From Actinoallomurus liliacearum (GTDB lineage Bacteria > Actinomycetota > Actinomycetes > Streptosporangiales > Streptosporangiaceae), in assembly GCF_039542035.1 (NCBI RefSeq), contig NZ_BAABHJ010000023.1:1-64000 (forward strand): a stretch of DNA of 64,000 nt, read 5' to 3'. The position numbers were made by a program, and so were the translations under genes. Every line of letters begins with the position of its first letter. Within the stretch, counting starts at the first letter, position 1. The notes under the pieces are model-generated. The model was given only the letters and a program-made list of their open reading frames with translations, did not search any database and was not told where the DNA came from. This document shows positions 58,881 to 64,000 of this stretch, piece by piece.

Positions 58881-59459
58881 GTGGAGCAGAAGCGCGACTT
58901 TCCGGTCCCCGTCGCCGCCGCACCCGCCTACCTGATCGCCACCCTGGCCGCCGTCTCGGGCGTCGGCGCGCTTCTCGTGCTCGCCCTCGTGGGATACCTG
59001 CTGCTCGCCATGCGAGGGCTGTCGGAACAGGCTGCGGCCGGACCCGTGTTCGTGATCTTCCCGGCCCTCGGACTGGGCCTGCTGGCCTCCGCCGTCGGAA
59101 TGGCGTTCCTCGCCCGCTCGGAGTTCCGGCTGCTGCGCACCCCGCCCGTCTTCACGACCGAGGGCGTCCGGCTGCGGGTGTTCGCGCGGCGCGGTTACGA
59201 CGTGTTCGTCCCCTGGGAGCGGGTCTCGCGGCTGCGGGTCGCGGAGAAGGGCGCCCGGCCGTACCTCCTGGTGGACGTCGCCGACGCCGATGATCTGACG
59301 CGCGGGGACCCGGGCCGGGCCGAGCGGCTGCGCCGGACCGCCGAACGCTTCGAAGGCGCGGCGGTCGTGTACGGGTTGCGCGGCGCCCTCATCCGCGCCC
59401 CGGACCTGGGCGCGGTCGTCGACCGCCTCAGCGACGGAACCGTCGCCCTCGACTACTGA
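58881..59459 (+). CDS. Membrane protein with PH-like domain
   Basis: 192 residues: two membrane segments (AAVSGVGALLVLALVGYLLL and VIFPALGLGLLASAVGMAFL) followed by a cytoplasmic PH/DUF-like beta domain (VFTTEGVRLRVFARRGYDVF, then VPWERVSRLRV). No Shine-Dalgarno is visible before GTG; a TTACGCT box ends six bases upstream, so the mRNA may be leaderless. Function unknown. Confidence 0.75.
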   Translation: MEQKRDFPVPVAAAPAYLIATLAAVSGVGALLVLALVGYLLLAMRGLSEQAAAGPVFVIFPALGLGLLASAVGMAFLARSEFRLLRTPPVFTTEGVRLRVFARRGYDVFVPWERVSRLRVAEKGARPYLLVDVADADDLTRGDPGRAERLRRTAERFEGAAVVYGLRGALIRAPDLGAVVDRLSDGTVALDY

Positions 59460-59545
59460 CGGAGCCGCCGCGGGCGGCGCCCACGACACGGGCGGACCGC
59501 GAGGCGCCGGACCAGGGATGCCGCGCCGGTACATGGGGAGACGGC

Positions 59546-59575
59546 GAAGGCGCCTCCCCACTGGGAGACGCCTTC
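59546..59575 (-). terminator. Terminator of the LPXTG-type protein gene
   Basis: 13-base arms GAAGGCGCCTCCC and GGGAGACGCCTTC with one mismatch and a 4-base loop, just past the stop. Confidence 0.75.
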
Positions 59576-59585
59576 ATGACCGCGC

Positions 59586-60233
59586 TCAGGCGCTCAGCCG
59601 GGCTTTCGGGCGGGCTCCGATGACGGCCGCCGCCCCGGTCACCACGGCGATCGCGCCGAGGAACGCCATGGCCCCGATCGGGCCGCCCGTGTACGGAAGG
59701 GGCGGAAGGGCGGATCGGATCGTCATCAGCTCACCCTTGCCTTTCGGCAGGCCCAACGCGGGAGGTACCGCCGGTGGCCTTGCCACTGGGGGCGTGGAGC
59801 CCGGCGGCGGCGAGCCGGGTGGGTTCGGCGAGGTGGGCGGGTTCGGCGGGGCAGGGGTGGTCGGCGGGGGCTGAGGCGCCGGGTTGGGAGCCTGGCACCC
59901 CGCGCACAGCCCCAGCGAGGCCTTGAGGTGAGCGCCGCCCAGGGAGGCCCCCAGACCGGCTCTGACCGCGGCCCTGCCGGGTCTCGTGCCCGCGCGGGGC
60001 GTACCCGGCAGGCGCACCCGTACGCGCAGGTCCACACCCGTGGCCTTCCGCACGGTGCGGGATGTCTGTGTCGTCGTCTTGGTCAGGGCGCCGCCGACGG
60101 TTCGGGAAACCGGACCGGTCAGGCCACCGGTGAGATCGAGGCCTCCGGTGTCGGCCTGGGCTACGCCGCTGAGGGCGGTGCCGCCCAGGATCGTCAGGCC
60201 GGCCGTCGTCGCCAGCCTCGTGCGAGTTCGCAT
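59586..60233 (-). CDS. Sortase-anchored Pro-rich surface protein
   Basis: 215 residues: signal peptide (LATTAGLTILGGTALSGVAQA), a 90-residue Gly/Thr/Arg-rich region with a Cys-Ala-Gly-Cys pair (GLCAGCQAP), a Pro-rich linker (residues 120-170), and a C-terminal sorting signal LPYTGG, hydrophobic stretch and Arg/Lys tail (RPKARLSA). It should be linked to peptidoglycan by a sortase. GGAGAGATCTCCCT precedes ATG. Function unknown. Confidence 0.83.
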   Translation of the reverse strand: MRTRTRLATTAGLTILGGTALSGVAQADTGGLDLTGGLTGPVSRTVGGALTKTTTQTSRTVRKATGVDLRVRVRLPGTPRAGTRPGRAAVRAGLGASLGGAHLKASLGLCAGCQAPNPAPQPPPTTPAPPNPPTSPNPPGSPPPGSTPPVARPPAVPPALGLPKGKGELMTIRSALPPLPYTGGPIGAMAFLGAIAVVTGAAAVIGARPKARLSA

Positions 60234-60459
60234 AGGGAGATCTCTCCAGGTCGATGGGAGCGGGGGGCGAGACCTGGGACGGGGCGGCGCACGGGCCCGA
60301 GGTGACCCGCTGACGCCTTCGCAGGCCGACGGCACCTCGTGGTCTCCTCCCGATCGCGTGCGCCCGAAAGGCCGCGGACGCCGCCGTACGATCCGCGACT
60401 AGTTTGTCACGATCAGTACTCATCGCGGGAGCGGGCGGAGGTTTCGGCAGACTGGGGGA

Positions 60460-61026
60460 GTGACCCGACTCATCGCAGGAGCGGCCGGCGGCCGGCGCAT
60501 CTCCGTCCCTTCCGGCCGCGACACCAGGCCGACCAGCGACCGGGCCCGAGAGGGGCTGTTCGCCACGGTCCACTCGCTGCTCGGCGACCTCACCGGGCTG
60601 CGGGTGACCGACCTGTTCGCCGGGTCCGGGGCGGTCGGGCTGGAGGCGCTGTCGCGCGGCGCGGCCCACGTCCTGCTCGTCGAGTCGGCGCCGCGCGCGG
60701 CCAAAGTGATCAAGGCGAACATCGCCGCCCTCGGCCTGCCCGGCGCCGAACTGAGGACCGACCGCGTCGAGCGCGTGCTCCGGAACCCGCCCGAGGAGCC
60801 GTACGACCTCGTCTTCGCGGACCCGCCGTACGCCGTGACCGGCGAGGTCGTCACCCGGATGCTGGAGGATCTGCGCGACAACGGCTGGCTGGCCCCGGAC
60901 GCCCTGGTCGCGGTCGAACGCGCGACGCGCGACGAGCCGGTGCGCTGGCCGGCCGGGTACGAGGAGGGCAGGGCCCGTCGATACGGGGAAGGGACCCTTT
61001 GGTACGGTCACGCCGCAGGTCACTGA
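60460..61026 (+). CDS. rsmD: 16S rRNA (guanine966-N2)-methyltransferase
   Basis: A 188-residue SAM methyltransferase. RLIAGAAGGRRISVPSG at the N-terminus, RPTSDRAREGLFATV, SAM motif DLFAGSGAVGLEALSRGA, and catalytic VFADPPYAV. Normal length and conserved just upstream of coaD. GTG start with a G-rich stretch directly adjacent. Confidence 0.95.
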   Translation: MTRLIAGAAGGRRISVPSGRDTRPTSDRAREGLFATVHSLLGDLTGLRVTDLFAGSGAVGLEALSRGAAHVLLVESAPRAAKVIKANIAALGLPGAELRTDRVERVLRNPPEEPYDLVFADPPYAVTGEVVTRMLEDLRDNGWLAPDALVAVERATRDEPVRWPAGYEEGRARRYGEGTLWYGHAAGH

Positions 61027-61054
61027 CGGCTCCTCAGCGAAGGGTGCTCACCTC

Positions 61055-61534
61055 GTGCGCCGTGTTGTCTGTCCGGGCTCGTACGACCCCGTCACCAACG
61101 GCCACCTCGACATCATCAGCCGGGCGTCGCGGCTGTATGACGAGGTCGTCGTCGCGGTCCTGATCAACATCTCCAAGAAAAGCCTCTTCACCGTCGACGA
61201 ACGCGCCGAGATGATCGCCGAGGTGACGAAGCAGTACGGCAACGTGGTCGTCGAGAAGTTCCACGGGCTCACCGTCGACTTCTGCCGTGAGCGCGACATC
61301 CCCGTCATCGTGCGCGGCCTGCGGGCGGTCAGCGACTTCGACTACGAGTTGCAGATCGCTCAGATGAACCACCAGCTCGCGGGCGTCGAGACGATGTTCA
61401 TGGCCACCAACCCGCTGTACTCCTTCCTGTCCTCCAGCCTGGTCAAGGAGGTCGCGCAGTACGGCGGGGACGTGTCCGGGCTGGTGCCCGAGCCGGTCCA
61501 GCAACGCCTCATCCGGCGGTTCTCCCAGTCCTGA
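61055..61534 (+). CDS. coaD: Phosphopantetheine adenylyltransferase
   Basis: A 159-residue nucleotidyltransferase of coenzyme A synthesis. The ATP motif is GSYDPVTNGHLDII (T/HxGH type), RGLRAVSDFDYELQIAQMN binds phosphopantetheine, and the ATP loop is PLYSFLSSSLVKEVA. GTG start. Follows rsmD by 28 bases, so probably cotranscribed. Confidence 0.97.
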   Translation: MRRVVCPGSYDPVTNGHLDIISRASRLYDEVVVAVLINISKKSLFTVDERAEMIAEVTKQYGNVVVEKFHGLTVDFCRERDIPVIVRGLRAVSDFDYELQIAQMNHQLAGVETMFMATNPLYSFLSSSLVKEVAQYGGDVSGLVPEPVQQRLIRRFSQS

Positions 61535-61677
61535 GCGCCTCCCCGACCACGCCGGAGCGCGGTTCGGGTGTTCCCGGAACGCCCGGCCCGCCGGGTTCTG
61601 AGGGGCCTCCGAGTTGGGAGAACGCCCGCAGGTTGGTAACCTTGCCAATCGACCTTGTACGACGGCGGTGATGCGCC

Positions 61678-62262
61678 ATGCCTCACGGAAGCAGGAAACA
61701 CCTGACCCGCATCGATCCCCGAGCCCCGTTCGTGATCGACACGACCACGTTGGGCCGCAGACCGGGATCGATGCGCGAGGACTCCAAAACCGTGCCGGCT
61801 CCGGCGGATCTCGGCGTCGAGATGGTCGGTGTCCCCGAGGGCGCCGACATCGAGCTGGACTTCCGGCTCGAGGCGGTGATGGAGGGCGTGCTCATCTCGG
61901 GCACGGCACGGGCACCTCTCACGGGAGAGTGCGCGCGCTGCCTGGAGCCGGTCACCTCGTCGATCGAGGTGGACTTCCAGGAGCTCTACGTCTACTCCGA
62001 CACTCGCTCCGGCGAGAGCGCGGAGGAGGACGAGCGCCGTCTCGAGGGAGATCTCATCGATCTCGAGCCGGTGGTCCGGGACGCGATGGTGCTCGCACTG
62101 CCGCTGTCCCCGCTGTGCCAGGACGACTGTCCCGGCCTGTGCTCGGAGTGCGGGGTGCGGCTGGCCGACGCCGAGCCGGACCACCACCATGAGGCCGTCG
62201 ACCCCCGGTGGGCGGCATTGCAGGGCATGTTGGATCAACGACAAGAAGACCAGGAGGGCTGA
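61678..62262 (+). CDS. DUF177/YceD-family protein
   Basis: A 194-residue protein conserved upstream of rpmF and implicated in 23S rRNA metabolism. Core motifs: ARAPLTGECARCLEPVT and LPLSPLCQDDCPGLCSECG, whose four or more cysteines probably bind zinc. The N-terminal 30 residues are poorly conserved, so the true start could be later. It ends one base before the rpmF start codon. Confidence 0.92.
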   Translation: MPHGSRKHLTRIDPRAPFVIDTTTLGRRPGSMREDSKTVPAPADLGVEMVGVPEGADIELDFRLEAVMEGVLISGTARAPLTGECARCLEPVTSSIEVDFQELYVYSDTRSGESAEEDERRLEGDLIDLEPVVRDAMVLALPLSPLCQDDCPGLCSECGVRLADAEPDHHHEAVDPRWAALQGMLDQRQEDQEG

Positions 62263-62263
62263 C

Positions 62264-62440
62264 GTGGCCGTTCCCAAGCGTAAGAAGTCGCGCAGCAACA
62301 CGCGGCACCGTCGCTCGCAGTGGAAGACCCAGGCGCCGACGCTCGTGCGCTGCCCGCAGTGCCGCGACGAGAAGCTGCCGCACACCGCGTGCCCGACCTG
62401 CGGCACCTACAACCGCCGACAGGTCGTCGACGTGGCCTGA
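62264..62440 (+). CDS. rpmF: 50S ribosomal protein L32 (zinc form)
   Basis: 58 residues: MAVPKRKKSRSNTRHRRSQW, then RCPQC and ACPTCGTYNRRQV with both CxxC pairs. GTG start with GGAGGG seven bases upstream inside the preceding gene's 3' end; translationally coupled to DUF177. Confidence 0.97.
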   Translation: MAVPKRKKSRSNTRHRRSQWKTQAPTLVRCPQCRDEKLPHTACPTCGTYNRRQVVDVA

Positions 62441-62607
62441 GCGACGTTCTCCGGGGGCGGCCTGCGCCGCCCCCGATCGTCTCGCGATGAAGACTCGCCC
62501 GAGGCCGTGGCGGACGCCGGAGACACCCGGCGTGCGCCTCGCCCTCGCGGAACCTTCCTCGGAGGAAGAACCGTGAGTTACCCGCCCGCCGTGGCCCTGG
62601 GGGCCGC

Positions 62608-63327
62608 ATGAGATCCGACAACTCGGCGGCCGACCGGCGTCCCCTCGAGGAGGCCCTCGGAGTCAGCCCCGACCCGGCCCTCCTCGAACGCGCCCTCACC
62701 CACCGCTCCTACGCCTACGAGAACGGCGGCCTGCCGACCAACGAGCGGCTGGAGTTCCTGGGCGACTCGGTGCTCGGCTTGATCGTCACCGACACGCTGT
62801 TCCGCAACCACCCCGACCTGCCCGAGGGCCAGCTGGCCAAGCTGCGGGCCGCGGTGGTCAACATGCGGGCGCTCGCCGGGGTGGCGCGCTCGCTCGGCCT
62901 GGGCGCCTACATCCGCCTCGGCCGCGGCGAGGAGGGCACCGGGGGACGCGACAAGTCCTCGATCCTGGCCGACACGCTCGAGGCGCTGATCGGAGCCGTC
63001 TACCTCGACCTGGGCCTGAAGGCCGCGGACGATCTGGTCCACCGGCTGTTCGACGCGCTCATCACCCGCTCGGCAAGCCTGGGCGCGGGGCTGGACTGGA
63101 AGACGTCCCTGCAGGAGCTGACCGCCACGGAGGAGCTCGGCGTGCCCGAGTACCACGTGGAGGAGAGCGGCCCGGACCATCAGAAGACGTTCCGCGCCGT
63201 GGTCATCGTCGGCGGGACGGAGTACGGCCGCGGCGAGGGGCGCAGCAAGAAGGAGGCCGAGCAGCAGGCGGCCGAGACCGCGTGGCGGGCGATCCGCGAG
63301 AGCTCCGGGGGAGACCCGCAGCAGTGA
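62608..63327 (+). CDS. rnc: Ribonuclease III
   Basis: A 239-residue double-strand RNA endonuclease. The signature ERLEFLGDSVLGL (residues about 46-58), the second metal site DTLEALIGAVYLD, and a C-terminal dsRNA-binding domain with GEGRSKKEAEQQAAETAW. In actinomycetes (AbsB) it also affects antibiotic regulation. It follows rpmF by 167 bases. Confidence 0.97.
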   Translation: MRSDNSAADRRPLEEALGVSPDPALLERALTHRSYAYENGGLPTNERLEFLGDSVLGLIVTDTLFRNHPDLPEGQLAKLRAAVVNMRALAGVARSLGLGAYIRLGRGEEGTGGRDKSSILADTLEALIGAVYLDLGLKAADDLVHRLFDALITRSASLGAGLDWKTSLQELTATEELGVPEYHVEESGPDHQKTFRAVVIVGGTEYGRGEGRSKKEAEQQAAETAWRAIRESSGGDPQQ

Positions 63328-63403
63328 CCCGCGCCTCCGCCGGCACATCCGGTCGGCGGGGCCGGCGCCGCAGGCCCGTTGACGCTGATGGAGGAGGTCT
63401 TCC

Positions 63404-64000
63404 GTGCCCGAACTACCGGAGGTCGAGGTCGTCCGGCGGGGCGTCGAGCGCTGGGTCGTCGGCCGTACGGTCCGGACGGCCGAGGTGCTGCACCCCAGGT
63501 CGGCGCGCCGCCACACCGAGGGCCCGGCGGACCTGGCCGCTCGGATGACCGGGCGGACCGTCGCCGGAGCGCGGCGACGCGGGAAGTACCTCTGGCTGCC
63601 GGTCGGTGACGACGAGGCGCTGCTGGCCCATCTCGGCATGAGCGGGCAGTTGCTCGTCGATGATCCGGACCGGCCGCCGGAGAAACACCTGCGCGCCCGG
63701 TTCACCTTCACCGACGGGGGACCCGACCTGCGGTTCGTCGACCAGCGCACCTTCGGCCACCTGATGCTCACCGGCACCGAGGACGGCGTCCCCGAACCGA
63801 TCACGCACATCGCCCCGGACCCGCTGGAGGACGCCTTCGACGAGGACGCGTTCTACCGGGCGCTGCGGCGCCGGCGTACGGGCATCAAGCGGGCGCTGCT
63901 CGACCAGTCCCTGATCAGCGGCGTCGGGAACATCTACGCCGACGAGGCGCTGTGGCGGGCGCGGCTGCACTGGGCGCGGCCGACCGAGACGCTGACGCGG
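63404..64000 (+). CDS. mutM: Formamidopyrimidine-DNA glycosylase, 3' truncated by the window
   Basis: The first 199 residues of MutM/Fpg, which excises oxidised purines. Pro1/Glu2 catalysis is set by PELPEVEVVRRG after the initiator; RRGKYLWL holds the conserved Lys, then HLGMSGQL, DQRTFG and the helix-two-turn-helix segment LISGVGNIYADEALW. The zinc finger lies beyond the window. GTG start with GAGGAGG upstream. Confidence 0.96.
   Translation, partial: MPELPEVEVVRRGVERWVVGRTVRTAEVLHPRSARRHTEGPADLAARMTGRTVAGARRRGKYLWLPVGDDEALLAHLGMSGQLLVDDPDRPPEKHLRARFTFTDGGPDLRFVDQRTFGHLMLTGTEDGVPEPITHIAPDPLEDAFDEDAFYRALRRRRTGIKRALLDQSLISGVGNIYADEALWRARLHWARPTETLTR

Overview
The window is about 70% GC, densely coded on both strands, and carries many GTG starts, purine-rich ribosome binding sites and actinomycete-specific families: a DUF574 methyltransferase, DUF397 proteins beside an XRE/DUF5753 regulator, the F420 gene cofC, and an NdgR-like regulator divergent from leuCD. 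I read it as chromosome of a filamentous actinomycete, most likely Streptosporangiales (Thermomonosporaceae-like). The family-level placement is inference. I see no rRNA, tRNA, CRISPR array, phage module or intact transposase.

Region 1 (1-5.7 kb) is accessory: a SAM methyltransferase, a coiled-coil protein whose 3' end lies in a tandem repeat, a 281-bp MITE-like element with 21-bp inverted ends, an SDR, a broken DinB-like gene, a WYL regulator, a MerR regulator, two copies of a 44-nt palindrome and a 42-bp tandem array.

Region 2 (5.7-13.6 kb) is conserved core: ndgR, leuC, leuD, hup, a cold-shock-like gene, cofC, plsC, gpsA, ddl. Region 4 (48.4-64 kb) continues the same core: DUF3515, an Lrp-type RAM protein, thiL, thiD, rpmB, a DAK2/FakA-like gene, recG, rsmD, coaD, DUF177, rpmF, rnc, mutM. 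In Streptomyces these two blocks are essentially adjacent, so the roughly 35 kb between ddl and DUF3515 looks like a lineage-specific block.

Region 3 (13.6-48.4 kb) is that block. Its first part holds small regulator-effector pairs: TetR with a DrrAB-type exporter, a CDF metal exporter, a secreted HNH nuclease, shrunken formamidase-like and ankyrin genes, a PPOX-type oxidoreductase opposite a FAD monooxygenase, a group 2 sigma factor, YceI, a hemerythrin/Vgb operon, a CMD-TetR pair, an XRE/DUF397/ATPase cluster, an SDR and an aldo/keto reductase. Its second part (32.8-47.4 kb) is a carbohydrate locus. A MalEFG-type importer with a GH36 alpha-galactosidase and a DeoR repressor is transcribed left. 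A ribose/galactose-type ABC importer with a secreted GH27 alpha-galactosidase, a beta-phosphoglucomutase and a GH65 disaccharide phosphorylase is transcribed right. A 52-nt inverted-repeat operator candidate sits between the two arms, and a LysR gene closes the block.

The strongest leads are a cysteine-type leader peptide (HVDL...SALC) with attenuator-like hairpins upstream of a HEAT-repeat gene, a divergent pair of small secreted His/Trp/Asp/Gly-rich proteins, two tandem half-length DUF397 genes, a thiL gene with no ordinary start codon, and a set of repeats (MITE, palindromes and three tandem arrays with codon-multiple periods) at gene ends in the first 10 kb.
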